From positions 1 to 64,000 of the forward strand of contig JAQJVL010002518.1 of the NCBI GenBank assembly GCA_035578905.1: a stretch of DNA of 64,000 nt, written 5' to 3'. The DNA comes from Stictocephala bisonia (lineage: Eukaryota; Arthropoda; Insecta; Hemiptera; Membracidae). The notes beneath the pieces are model-generated. The model did not search any database and was not told the origin of the DNA. It saw only the letters and a list, made by a program, of their open reading frames with translations. Shown piece after piece: positions 45,493-59,512 of this stretch (positions within the stretch are counted from its first letter, which is position 1; each line of letters opens with the position of its first letter). Both the position numbers and the translations under genes were made by a program.

Positions 45493-47964
45493 CAGAGTAA
45501 AATTATAATTTGACAAACATCGTCTTACCTTAAGAAGACTATTAACTATTTTGGTATGAAATCAAACTAATTATGCAAATTTACTCACTAATTGTATGCA
45601 ATTTAGCGTGTCACATTCCTTAATATTTAATCAATATACTTGTACTGACCGAGACCTGTCACTGGTAACACATACACAGATTCACACGAATAACCCCAGG
45701 TACAGAATGAAAGAGGATATCTTACGATACTCCATGTTTTGTTTTGTTTTTCAAAAATGTTAGAGGTCGTATTAGTTTTTACTAACCGTATTAATATTTT
45801 TATACTTTTCCCCCTCGTTAATATTTATTTTATCTAATACACTTCTGTGATATAATATACTCAAAATTATACACTAAGCAACTAAAAGATATTTTAGAAT
45901 GTGAATTTGAAAAAGACTGATTAAAAAACTGCTTAAGACCCTACTGGAACTAATAAGGTGTATTGTTGTCTCGCCATAACAGATTGATACTGTAAGTCAG
46001 TAGAGAACAAAGCATGCAAGGTCTGGCTTGTTAACAAGGCCGAGTAGTTTGGGCGGTTTGTCAGAATATCACGTTTTGCCCGAGGTAACCCTTGTTTTGT
46101 CTTGTGACACAAAACACTGCTCGTTACTGATTTTGACATGATAATGAATGAGTTGCGTAACCTTGAAAATAAATTTGATGAAAACCCGGTTACACTAAAA
46201 CAGAATTCATACAATTTATGTTTATTTATTACACCTTCACTTACTATTGCAATAGGGTACAGAAAGATATGGTGTCTAATTAGAATTGCATTTCAGTTAT
46301 TTACAAAACCTTTATAGGTTTTTATAAAAATAAGGGTAGAAAAACTACAATTTTAAACATACTTCCACTTGTGTTATAAATTTTACTTTCAATATTTAGT
46401 CAATTTTTTTTATGGTATCAAAATTATGATTTTAGTTTTAAAATAAAGAAAACATACAATATTCTCAAATATATATTTGTATATTTTTAGCTTCAAATAT
46501 CTTTAGTTTTAATAAATAATACATTAAATAATATTATTATAACCATACTCGCTTTTAAGGAGATATATCATTTTAATATTGAAATATATTCACACATTGT
46601 TTTTATTGGTATGTACAATTTAGGAATACTTAAATGCATAAACAAACAGAGGAGAATATATTTAAAAGTTTCTGTTACATCGATAGGTCTAGTTTGTATA
46701 TTCATGATTACAGTACAAGTAAACCAGAGGTATTTTGTGAATACCTCTGGTCTGAGGAAGGTGAGCGTGGTTCACCGAAATCGATCACCATAATATTTTT
46801 GCATCTTGTACTTGTATTATAATATATTTGTGCATTTTGAGCTTATATTGTAATAAATTTGTGTTGTGTGACGCTTACTTGTACTGTATATGTACCAACA
46901 CGTATTATGCTAATTAAAAAGCTATTCATGATTGTAATTTATATTTATGACATAAGAATACGTACTTCTTCGATACAACTATATGAAGTCATAGATTGTC
47001 TTTATCTACGTTATTCTTACTATCAATATTCCTGGATCAACAGATATATGTAAAAGACGCAGGTAATTTCGATATCAAATTAAATAACAAATAATAATCG
47101 AAGATAAGGAATAATCTTTGTAAGCATGAATTAGTATAAGTAAACTTTTAATGTTATTATAATAGTTCGGATGTTTATTGTTATGTTTATTTAATTTTTG
47201 TTTGTCAATTAGTATTTTGTCACAATTGCTGTTAGTATTTATTAGACCTAGCTTTAATTAACCTGTAAATTTGGATCACAGGGTTCAGTATACTTTAAAC
47301 AATTTATGGTATACATTTCATTTGAATTGTTAATTTTACGTCCGGTTTAGCAGCTGGAGAAATATTAATATCAAATAAATAAGATCAAATTACTAACAGT
47401 ATTTTAAGTGATAACAGTGGAATTAACACGCTCATATGCCTACTACAAACGTTTCCTTCAATAAATACGTCTTTAATAAAGTTTTATAAGAGATTTATTA
47501 GTAAACGTTAATTTTTGTTTTTTAACTAAACTATTACATAGGAATTTGTGTATATATAATGTGTTTATAAAACAAAGCTCTTCTGGTTTATTTATAACCA
47601 AACACTACTAAAACCATATGTTTTGGAAAAAAATCTAAACTAGCACTGGGTTAAATAATGACATTTTACCGTCTTTTGAAAACATAATGAATAAAATGCA
47701 TAACTGAAAGCACAACAAAATAAGTGTTTATTATGTACTCATTGTATGTTATTATATAATATAAAATGTGCAATATAATGACAATTGTCTTATTTGTGTG
47801 CTTCAGACTACTGAAGCTGGGCTATTTTATTGGTAAACGTATTTTACTCCTCTATGTCTACCATACTTATAATAAGGAATGGCCTTAAGGATAATTTTTG
47901 AATTAGGTAATTTTCAAACATAATCAGTATTGGGTAAATATTAGTTAAGGTTTTCTATCTTAAA
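45493..47964. other. AT-rich sequence without recognisable gene
   Basis: Only short, motif-free frames are present. A perfect 12-bp inverted repeat (46723-46734 and 46740-46751, ACCAGAGGTATT) with a 5-base loop is the only structure noted. Confidence 0.5.
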
Positions 47965-48350
47965 TACACTATATAATACTAGTTTCCAAATATGACCATG
48001 ATTTTGAATTGTAGAGGGTTGTGTGAAAAGGATTACGTATCTATCCCTTATTTTCAAGGTTTTACTTTTTAAGAAACTTCAATTTATTGTTCATATAGCA
48101 TTTATAAACTTATAAATTACATATACATAAAATACAACTGTATTGCATTATTTATTACAAATCTTTATAAAGTTAAATTTTAGAGTATAATTTTTTTCAC
48201 AAAGTTGAATGTCCAATTTTCTTTGATAAAAGCAATGAAAATATATTAATATATATATATATATTCAAAATAAGTTTACGAAGGAAGGAATTGGTCCCCA
48301 TAAAAATAATATTCATAGAAAAGTTTGCTGAAAAAATTTTACTAGAGATT
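47965..48350 (+). repeat. Local diverged duplication, copy 1
   Basis: This stretch of about 385 bp is matched in direct orientation by 49970-50345 (shared landmarks TATATAATACTAGTT, GGTTTTACTTTTTA, TTAGAGTATAATT). It has many substitutions and indels, more diverged than the large duplication. Confidence 0.75.
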
Positions 48351-49969
48351 ATTATTTGGGATTAACCCCTTCACATGATACATTGTTTAAGAGGCAATTT
48401 ACATGACTGTTTAAAAACAAAGCGTATAGTCTTATATAAATGCTAAACCATTGCATTGAGATCCAAGAGGAGTCTCATTTAACGTAAGGGAGAGCCCCTT
48501 TCATCTAGATTCTAGAACCTCTGAATATTGAAATCTGTTCTTACATCAAACGTTCCACAACAGAGCGTCGTTTTGTGTGTACTGTCCTGGTGACAATATA
48601 AGTATCTCAAAGGGAGCTTATCGGGCACAATTTGGGACTTGGCTTTAGATGATGAATACGTTGGATTTCTTTTTCATAAATATAAACTAGGTTCAAGTTT
48701 AAGAAAGTTTAATCTTCATGGAAAATCCTCGTATTGGACAAGGAGACTGGCCAGTCGTTACTCACTAAAAATTGTATGCCTTTTTCTCGAGCCAAATACG
48801 TTTGAAATAAAATATTTTAATTTTTAAAGCCTGTTTGCAATGGTACACCATCTCACCACTAGATCATATACTCCAAAGTATGAGCAAACAGATTGATTTC
48901 TTTGGCGAAAGGTTTCTCGACAAATATATGACATGCTTTTTTTATCCGACATTATAAATGAACATGACTGTTATTTATTCGTAAGTATTTAGAAAAAATA
49001 AACGTTAAAAATTTAAACAAAATTATTTGTTGATTATGTAAATGTCTTTGTCTACAGACACTAAAATTATTAGTAACACAATAAACCACCGAAGAACTTT
49101 TTTTATTTTGAGTTTTTTCATTCGTTATAGGTCTGAAATAGAATATTTTTATTTATCTTAAGGTCTGTATCACATATATTTATAAAGTGTTGTATACAGC
49201 TGTTAAAGAAGCTCAACTTATTTATGCTTCCTACAATAATAAACTATTCTCAAAATTATGATTATTTGTTTGCATATAAGTGACGACATATTTGCAAATC
49301 GTAAAAAAGGAATGACAATTCTGGAATTATAGAAAGTGTACAAATTAAACAGAACCTATTTAAGACTAATGCTATTTCCTTAGGTAATATGAAAACTGTC
49401 TAAGAGAGATAAATCTTAAAATTCTTTACAAACGTGCAGCCAAACTACCTTATAGCTTCAACATAATTCAATTACCTGGACGTCACTGCAGTTCGTGATA
49501 GCGATGAATAATGTAGCAGCTTTCAATTTATGTACGATGAAGAGTTAAGGAGCTTTTATTCACAATATACAACATAAGATAGTAATTTGCTTTGCATACA
49601 AGAGGGTTACTGATGATTAGATTTAATACGATTTTAGAGGAAATTAACAGAGATGCTTTAGTACAGAGTTAATGTAATAGTAAGAGTAATGGAAACTACG
49701 TTTATAAATAGCTTTCTAGGTAAAGATAAAAATTAGAATTGTTAACACACTGGTTACTGTTGACAGTAATTTACTTTTCTACCACCATAGGTGATCGGGT
49801 GTCACCTATGGTGGTAAGCAGAACGTCTTACGTTTCGAATTGTACATAGTCGCAAATGTACTACGTAACTTATATGCAACACTATTGAACGTCACACAAC
49901 AAAATATTTATTACAAAACGTACTATTACTATCGTGGTAAACATCAGTAAACTACGTTTACATTCCTAA
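48351..49969. other. AT-rich sequence; one perfect hairpin
   Basis: No gene was recognised. Arms TACCACCATAGGTGA (49780-49794) and its perfect inverse (49802-49816) flank the loop TCGGGTG. Confidence 0.6.
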
Positions 49970-50345
49970 CCTATATAATACTAGTTAACACTTATGACAA
50001 TGATTCTGAGTAGTAAAGGGATTTCTTAAAGGATTTCATACCGATTTCTCATTTTAAAGGTTTTACTTTTTACAAAACGTCGGAAAGCATTTACAAAGTT
50101 ATAAATTACATATACATATTCTATCAACTATAGTATTTTATTTATTACAAATGTTCTCAAAGTGAAATTTTAGAGTATAATTATAACTACACTGTTTTTA
50201 CATAGTTGAGTGTTCCTATTTTCTTTGGTAAAATGCGAAATGATAAGATATAAATACGTAATAAATTTACAAAGGAATTAATTGGCCAAAAAAAAAAAAA
50301 AAATAACATCCATAGTAAAAGTTTGTTAAAAAAAATAATAAACGA
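49970..50345 (+). repeat. Local diverged duplication, copy 2
   Basis: This is the partner of 47965-48350. It overlaps the 3' part of the unidentified minus-strand frame at 50187-50810. Confidence 0.75.
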
Positions 50346-50810
50346 TACTCTATTATATATTGCAGAAGAATAAAAAAATTCTATTTCACTGTAATTTTTA
50401 GTATTCCGCTTAGTAAGTATATGACTCTTAATTTGTACAGGCAACATTGCTTGCATAACGAGGGTTGGTAAAGGTTTTGGAAGGTACTCAAACTGACGAT
50501 GGAGATTGCAGTGAAGCCACATAAGACGGTTATAATGACAATTAATAACACTTAATTTCTGCAGTGCTCCTAACTGACCATCACTGAGGCGATGTGCGCC
50601 GCTCAGCATGCTGATGAAGACTGTCATACAACTCGCAATAGTTTGGTTGGTCAGCCTCGACATGAACATCGCTAAAATCTCTGCCCGGTAGATTGACATG
50701 CTTGAGGCATTTAGATGAACGTAATCTGGTCTGCTTAGAGTATCTGCTGATAGAAAGTCTGCTGACATATTGAAACTAATGTGGGTGAGAAGGTTCCTGC
50801 TGGAATGGTA
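50187..50810 (-). CDS. Unidentified coding-like frame (possible degenerate chemoreceptor exon)
   Basis: On the minus strand a frame is open from about 50810 to 50187; a start ATG lies at 50768, but the frame is open upstream to an acceptor-like TACCATTCCAG. The first 130 or so codons have balanced composition unlike the AT-rich surroundings, and include RAEILAMFMSRL and LPKPLPTLVMQAML. The last 60 residues are low-complexity and hydrophobic and come from the duplicated non-coding block, so any real coding part probably ends before about 50400. The leucine-rich pattern recalls insect gustatory receptors, but no diagnostic motif is present. I do not recognise the gene. Confidence 0.25.
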   Translation of the reverse strand, partial: YHSSRNLLTHISFNMSADFLSADTLSRPDYVHLNASSMSIYRAEILAMFMSRLTNQTIASCMTVFISMLSGAHRLSDGQLGALQKLSVINCHYNRLMWLHCNLHRQFEYLPKPLPTLVMQAMLPVQIKSHILTKRNTKNYSEIEFFYSSAIYNRVSFIIFFNKLLLWMLFFFFFWPINSFVNLLRIYILSFRILPKKIGTLNYVKTV

Positions 50811-53106
50811 AAAGACACTGATTTATTGTTAGAGTAGAAATAAATACAAATTTGAGGACTGTAATCCAAATATTATTGGAACAATGTTTTTAATTTTATT
50901 GGAAATTTCAAATACTTCAAGATTTTATAGAACTAACACAACTTTTCGACAGGAATCAAATTCCTGACCTCTTAATGTGCTACTTACAAACTTACAAACG
51001 ACATAGTTACATGTCAAAACATTGAAAAACACTTGCTCAAAAATGTTTCAATGAATAAATATTAATTAAGTACCCGTCACGCAATAATATTTACTGATTT
51101 ATTTTCACAAACCCACTCAATATATAACTTACTGTATCAGAGGAATACAATCTCAGCATGATCCGAATGACATACAGACGCATTCTCTCGTACAACATCT
51201 AAGTTGCATTACTCAAAGGAAACGTAATCCGTCACTACAGCTGGGATAGTGTTGGCGTGTCCTACCAATATACTCGTATTACAGCTGATATATCTAGTAT
51301 AATTAGGGAGTTATTTTGTTCGTTTACCTGACGTTATTCTGACATGCCAATTTACATATTTGTTAGTGTTTTCTGTACCATTAGAGTGGACAAATTAAAA
51401 ATCTACAGTATGAAACATATTAAGCAAAGAACAGAGTTACTTCCTACTCACCACCCATACACATGCGGTAGTTTTGACCCACTCACCCATACACGTACGT
51501 TGATTTGTTATGTTACACGTATTTCCTTAACTCTGTATAGTTGTACAGTTTAAAAAGTAACGAGGTTTAGTAATTTTATTACTATATAATAGGATATTTA
51601 TAATAATGCCACTAGATTTTACTCACGTAACAATTCTAAATGAAGAGGTAATTCCATAATATTTTAGTACATCTTATTTATGTTCCTTTAATATATTATA
51701 CGCCCGTATATCAAGTATCCTCCATCCTAACATAAATGCACGCCAAATCGTCCCCTATGAAATAAATGCAAATTTGTAATCATATTCAGTAGGTAACAGG
51801 CAACGAGCAAAATGAACTGCAAAATGTATTTCATCATTAGTTAACACATTAAATACATTCGAAAACACACTAAAGATACATGTCTGATAGCTAGATAAAT
51901 GTATTAATATATATAATAACGTGACGAACGTTTATTTACGTGATATATCTAATCCACATTAATTTATTGTTACGTGGAACCCTGGCTAAAATATTTACAA
52001 ACTGAAGGCAGTGTTGAATGGTACATTAGTTAATTGTAACAAACTAAATAATACTAAACTAACTTTAAGACTGTTAAGGCTACACGTTCTACTATCCTTA
52101 TACGTTTAGCTTTTTAGCTACTTTATATAATAAATAAAAAGAAATTGTTGTATTTGAAGACTGCCTGTCTGGTACAAGTACATGGATATCCACCGGAAGT
52201 TTGACTGATGTGCACTGTTCAAAAACGCGTGCACTTATAATTATATTAAAGCCTTATTGGTTTGATAGAATAATTGCTTAGTTTGAAATTATTTTGGTAA
52301 AAAAGTATTTGTTTCATATTTTTATTTTTGTTATTTTTGATAGTCAACTGTATAAAGGAAATATGTCAATATAATTATTACGGAAGTCTTTTATACTTAT
52401 AATTTTAAAGGTAATACACAAATTGCAATGGAAATAATATTTGTAATTTTAAATAAATCCTTATCTTAAAATTTTCAGATTTTAAACTATGCGTATTTAA
52501 TCCCTGATGAATTATTTATGGAAGCAAAATTATATATGTTATTTTTTTGTTGTCCAGTACTCTTGAGAAGAGGTAAGAATACTTATTTTTGGTCAGTATT
52601 ATAATAATATGGTTTTTTATAGATGTTAGTTACATCGTCTAATTTTTTAGTTAAACTGTCATATTCTAGACAAATTGCAGTGATGATATGCATTTAGATA
52701 AAGCAAAAGAGTAGCAGACTATAGTAAACAAATACTAAACTATTTTAGAGGATGTTAATAATTATATGAAACATTCGGTTTTATTTACACGAATTATGGA
52801 TTTTCTCTTTGTTCTTTAATTTGTTTGTTAAATTGTTTAAATTGTTTGTTATTTAATTTGTTTAATTGTTAATTTGTTTGTAAAACACTAGGTTATATTT
52901 TATTTATATAAGTGATATGTTACACTAAAGTATTACTAACTATATATGTAAGTTTAATAATCTATCATTAAACTACTTAAAAATTATTGTATATAAGTCT
53001 TATATATTTCAGGCAATATATCGTAATACAATATACTCTTGTTACCTTGATGTAGGCAATAATCATTTTAAAAATAAAAGACAAGTACATGATAATACTT
53101 TGAGAT
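50811..53106. other. AT-rich sequence; remnant of the G-rich minisatellite
   Basis: No gene was recognised. At 51449-51505 two degenerate units of the 36-bp minisatellite (CACCCATACACATGCGGTAG and a similar one) are visible in the C-rich orientation, 10 kb from the main array and outside the LTR element. Confidence 0.6.
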
Positions 53107-56100
53107 ATATTTATTTAAAAAGTGTTTTTAGCATTATAAGGACCGTTAAAAATATTAATATGCCAAACGGATCAACTTAGAAATTGTTCCATGGTATATT
53201 AGTGATATTTTTCTAAGTGCAGGAATTACGAATACTTTTGTCTGTGTGGAAAAAATGTTACTATTTAATTTAATTACATTCCTTTACCATTTAACAAATT
53301 GTTTTAATTTATTGAAAAGTGGTATCCAAATCAAGTGGTTTTGATGGATGATAAAGTCATATATCAATGATGACTCACTTATTTGAGTCTGGTTTAGCTG
53401 TCAATTTGATAAATGGGCAATCCCCAATAGATACTACATGTTTGTTTTCCGAGAGGATGAATAGTAAGACAAGTTATCTGTGTTACATAAATATTATAGT
53501 TTTTATATGTAATACTATTAAATAACTCTTTGGTTAGTTTTATATATATATATATATATATATGATTGTTAAAAAAAACTTGAATGGTGATTTAATCATT
53601 TACAGGTTATATTTTATTAACTATCAATATTGTAAATATTTAAATACGTTAGAAAAAAATTTAAACTGTTTTAAAAGAAACCCTCACTCCCCCCAACCAA
53701 TCCTCGTTAACTGCAAAAACGTGTCATATATATTTCTTTCAACTAAAAAAAGAGTGTAGGCATATTTATTGGATATCAAATTATAGATGGAATGTACTGA
53801 AGTAATAAGCGTTAGTTAAGGTCGTATATTGTTTGTTTGAGGATCTTTATAACATTGGTCACTTCCACATCATTAACTGTGGCTGGCTACTTGTTAAGGA
53901 TATGTAAGTTAGTTTACTCTCAATAATTTACTCATCATAATATTATCATCTTTTGAACCTACCGTACAGTTTGAAAAAAATGGTGATTTTAGCCCATTGA
54001 AAGGAAAGTTCTATGACAACCTTCTAGGAGTGGCTTGATAGTTAGGGAAATGCCCATCTCAGTATTTAATACTGGATCAGGCATGAGGAAGGAAAACGTT
54101 CCCAATTCAATGAATCGTCAATTTAAAGCACTTGTATATCAGACATATAAAACAATAATAGTAATATTTTATTTCACATTGCTAAAGAGTTCGTAAAACG
54201 TTTGCAAAGCAACTTATCTGTCAACTGTAGTTAAAAAAAAGTTATAGTACTAAACTAAATAGAGAAATTTAACTTTAATTCTCAGATTCCTCTTCCGAAA
54301 AAGTTCAGAAAGATTAAGCATGTACGTAATTATATAGCATCAATGTACTAGATAACTTGCTCAAATATGCGTTATAAATAATAAATACTCAATTATTATT
54401 ATTAAACTCCATCAGTAACAAAAAAGACACAAATACGTAACTAAATTTAATTACCTACAATAAATTATTTGTATTCATTGAAAAAATTAACTTGTACTTC
54501 TCAGAACTTTCAGCGAGGAAACAATTATATTTCGCCCTTCTTATCCCTTGCCTCAAGCAACCAATTAAAGATGTTTCGCGGTGTAGACCTTTTCTCTGAG
54601 GTTTCCATTAACAGAAAATTGTATTTACTGAAATAACCATACTCATCCATATTAAAAGTAAAACCATTCTAAACATTTTTTGTTCGTAATATTATTTTAT
54701 GTCCATTTTCCATATTACATATTGAACAGAAAAATACTTTCCTTTCACAATTCTATTCATTTAATTGCAAACAAATCAAGGATGTTTTATTTATTATATC
54801 AACCAAGTATGTTAAAAATACCAAGCATTGTTTTAAATGGATATAAATTATTTTATTTATCTTAATACGAAAAGTTTCATTTAAAATTAATTTGTACTTA
54901 AATAATGAGCCTAAGTACATATTTACCTTCTATTCCAACACAATTCAAGTAACGTTATTTGTTATTATTTTCATAAACATATAACTGAAAATATGCGTCT
55001 ACTACGGTATATTAAGGGCCACCCTGCACGCTTTTCACACCAACCCCGTCACTTGATATGCTAGTATCACCTCACTCGTGTGATATGTTGTTTTTCTTAA
55101 CCTAAAATTGTTCGAAAATAAACTGTTATTACCGTGCTACGTTTTGTCATTCGAATAGTAATTGGTGACGAATTTTCCGATGGTCGGTATTGAGATATAA
55201 TTGTTCTATCCTGCTTTAGCTCTAAGTGTTTTACCATTACGAAGGCCAAAAACGCTGATTCTGCTGATTTTCACTATTCAAAGCCTTTTAGGTGTTAGAG
55301 AAACCGTTATCTGTCAGACAACTGTAACTTGCTTTTAAACTATCATAAATAATTTAAACTCATATTTGGAAAATGTATTAACACAACTTATACATACAAA
55401 TAGAAACAAATATATTACTTTAATAAAATTACACAGATACTATTTGGAAAAATGAATGACAATAAAGCTTTGTTGCATAATTTAGACAACAGAATATTTA
55501 AAAGTTTAATTTCTCAAATGTTTTTTAAATAATAACTAAAATAAATCAAATTACATTATTTAATATACATTGAGTTATTCAACCAATTTTATTTGTAATC
55601 TTCTATCTGCAATATACAAATTATAAACAGACTTAAAGCAATATTAGTAGAAAAAAGTGTAAGTTTATAGTAGAAAATAGTTTCAATACTTATTAATTAG
55701 GTTAGTATGATAATGCTTAATACTAATAACCTATATTTTACTGTAATTGTTCTAAAATATAATCTGAAAATATTAAAACTAATTAATAATAACTTAAATA
55801 TCTTTAAAATGATGGTATGACCACAAAATCTAAATGCTTACATGGTAGCTTTATTTTTTTATAGTAACACGATTTTTTCCTATATTATATATAGTGGAGC
55901 CATCACAGTACCATACAATATGAGATGAATATTGCATATAAAAAAGGGATACATGGTTAAAACCAATTTAATGGTCAACCTGTTCTCTCGTTAAAATGTT
56001 CTTTTAACCATAGTCTGATGGTCAAGTCTTTGTATTTTTATTTGTGTTTTGTATCTATTTATGTGCCCCATTTGAGATTTAGCTAGTTCTTACCACCTTT

Positions 56101-57192
56101 CAGAACAGCCAGTATATAACTGTATTTAACTCGATACAGTAGATTTACTAATATTTAAAATGCACCTAATATAAAAACTACGAAAATATCATCCAGTTAA
56201 AGATAATTTCAACCCATAATAATTGTTTAAAGATCGCCCTTAGCACATGTATAACTCCGTTTATTTTAATTCCTCTAAAATGTTAATTTAAACCAGATAC
56301 ATGTTTACAAATCTGATAAAATGAAATATTTTATTAATAATCTTAAAAATACTTGTCAAAAATAACTTTTAAAGTATTTTATTAAAAAAACTCCATATTT
56401 TATACCTATCACGGTAGAATAAAACTTAAAATCTTTGTGAGTTTAAGATGAAACAATAAAAAGCTTTTAAAAGTATAAAGGTGGATTCGACCAACCCCGA
56501 AATTTAGCTGACCCAAGCAAACATCACGGCTTTCAACAACAATGCTCTGTATTTCTCTGTTTTTGTTACTTTAAAAGTGAAATCTTCAAACTGACTTTCA
56601 TGTTTATTTATCTGCAAAATAAAATATCCGTTGAACGTTGTTATGGGAAAGTGTTGTTAGATATAGTAAAATAAAGTTGTTACTATACTTATTTTAATCA
56701 GGTTTTAACCTTCAACGTGACCAAAACGTATGACAAATCTTAATAATGTTAGCTTATATAGAATGTAGCCTTTCTAAACTAACAACCAGTTCAAAGGTAT
56801 TCACTAGCTACTGAACTGAACTGAGTTTATACTACAGTAAACAAATTATCTAATATGAATTCCGTTTAGAAGATCTGGACTCGAGTTATTCAATTGTATG
56901 TAGCACCTAAATAATTTTTGTGAAGTTTATAATATTTATTTAACAAATGTTACACTCATCATTGCATAAAATATAAATTATTTAAGTTAATGGTTATAAA
57001 ACAGGAGAATATATAAAACATGGCTCAAATGTTCAACATCAAGTTTACTCTTTAGTAAGAAAAACCTTTGAATCATATGTACACATCTGTTTGTCCTTAT
57101 CTCATTCTTATGAATTGTAAAAAATTTCAAAATAAAACAGTTACTATTTAATCTGAATAATAACTGATCACAGCCGGATTAAATAACTACAG

Positions 57193-57508
57193 GTTAGGTT
57201 AGGTTAGTTTATGTTATGTTAGGTTAGGTTAGTTTATGTTATGTTAGGTTAGGTTAGTTTATGTTAGGTTAGGTTAGTTTATGTCATGTTAGGTTAGGTT
57301 AGGTTAGTTTACGTTATGTTAGGTTAGGTTAGGTTATGTTAGTTTATGTTATGTTAGGTTAGGTTAGTTTATGTTATGTTATGTTAGGTTAGGTTAGGTT
57401 AGGTTATGTTATGTTAGGTTAGGTTAGTTTATGTTATGTTAGTTTATGTTATGTTATGTTATGTTATGTTAGGTTAGGTTAGGTTATGTTAGGTTAGGTT
57501 AGGTTAAT
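57193..57508 (+). repeat. Interstitial TTAGG-type array (right copy)
   Basis: Pentamers TTAGG, TTATG and TTAGT run in one register for about 316 bp. It sits at the same place in the duplication as 6841-7191 but has a different variant order. Confidence 0.9.
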
Positions 57509-57815
57509 ACTCTACTGAGACTTGTATTAATGCAAATACTTACACTATACATTAAACAATTCTACCAATTCACACCAAATAAAAAGAAATCTATCATCTT
57601 CTTTGTACAAAAATGTCAAAAGGTAGTGTTAAATTTATTCAAAAGTTTATATGACGTAACATCTAATGTACAGTATATTTTTCATAACAAAATATATTTA
57701 AACATCTGTCAAACATCTTTGTTGTGTATATGAGTGCTGTACTCAAATCCAACAGTTTATTATTTCTACATGTATGTTAAGCGAATGAAAAAGTTATATC
57801 TGAAGAAAAAAATAT

Positions 57816-58391
57816 GAATAAATGATTTATTCCACCAAACAATATCTAGAAATATTACAAGGTTACACAGTACTTGGGAATTACCCGACCACTGATTCAA
57901 GTAGTGTGGCCGGTGATAACGAAAATACAAACATTTTATCAGCTAGAGTCCAGAGTTCAAAATTATAAAACACCTGAGCCGGCTCTCTGTGACGTCTGTC
58001 AGACACAGCTGACTAATTTCCACTGCACAATACATATACAAATAAATCAATTCATTAAAACATTTACTAAGGATACATTTTTTAGAAATACTACACAATT
58101 GAGAAAAGGAAAAATATTTTCTCATTTACTAACTGTACATATAGACCAGGGAGACTACAATTTAAAAAAATCAATTTCTGTTGAGTAAACAACCATATTT
58201 TTAGTCTGCTACAAAAATTGCTAATATTGCTTAGACTTTTTATTTCCAAAGGCAACTTATTAAACATATGTGGTCCGAGATAACAAAAAGAGTGTTTAAA
58301 AATTGATTTGTTAACTTTAGGTATTCTGAAAATTCTACGGTAAATATTTCTTGTAGCGTATATAAAATCAATTGTTCCGTGGTTACCACAT
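57816..58391 (-). mobile_element. LINE 3' fragment inserted in the right duplication copy
   Basis: Comparison with the left copy (near 7489) shows a clean 576-bp insertion. On the minus strand it reads GNHGTIDFIYATRNIYRR, then YLGPHMFNKLPLEIKSL and RLKIWLF, the end of a CR1/jockey-type reverse transcriptase. It ends in AATAAATCATTTATTC. It was inserted after the duplication. Confidence 0.82.
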
Positions 58392-59430
58392 ACTAGTTAT
58401 TTTTTCGAAAATGTTTTATTTTGTCATAAACTAAATATTATTATAAATATACATAAGCCAAATAATTATTAGCTGAGGTTTATTGACAAACGTATTGAAA
58501 AAAATATGAATTAGGTTCTTTACAATTAAATTTCAGACAGAGCTTCCCCGCTGTAATATAATGTTATCAAAAAAGTATTGTAAACACGCACTGAACGTAA
58601 ATCATGTTGTAATCCGGTCAAAATACAATTTATTTCATGGACTCAAGAAATCGTACATCCATGGAAATTTACTACAATAATTGTATATTAATTAGTTACA
58701 CAATGCCTAATTAGCATGATGGACATTGATTAGACGTAACCAATTTGTGTTTTTCCTTTTTGTAAGGAAATGAATTATGTTTATATTAAATCTATTACTA
58801 TTTTGTTAAACGCTTTTAGCTTTTAAATTCGTACAAAAATTCTTTATTTACAGTTGAAAATAAAACGCATGTTTTGACTTTTTGTTATTTAAAATTTCCT
58901 ACGGCTTGTATTGGAACATTTTTGTATTGTATTAAACAAATGTTATTTTCCAAGGTACTAAAAGTATAATGACTGATGCACTAATCATTGGATGTATAAC
59001 ATTTAAAGAACAACACCAATTAAATTAATTATTAACATGAAATATTTATTGGTTTATCTGTCTATACACTATTGTTAAAATAATTAAGACAATTAATTGC
59101 TTATTGTCACTAGTAATAGGAATGAACAATGTAAGTTTGTGTTTTAAAATTAACGTAAAATAATGATTTTTCGATAAATATAGAATATAGTGGTCGCAAC
59201 CTATTTTCACAATCTTATCCTTTGAACTAGTCAATATCTACTCCATGACCACGAATCTATAACATTCTAAAACTAGTTATACATATTTTTTTATAAAAAT
59301 AAAAAAGGAAAAAATATATACATCAAAACCGTATATATTACATTAATCATATGAAGCTTTTTTATCCTGAACAAGAATTTAATATCCTTTTTATTCAAAT
59401 CACAAATATTAACTGAGATATTTAACCAAA

Positions 59431-59512
59431 CAGGTTAGGTTAGGTTAAGGTAATGTTAGGTTAGGTTAGGTTAAGGTAATGTTAGGTTAGGTTAGGTTAA
59501 GGTAATGTTAGC
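59431..59512 (+). repeat. Short TTAGG/TTAAGG array (right copy)
   Basis: Three units, matching 8530-8612. Confidence 0.85.
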
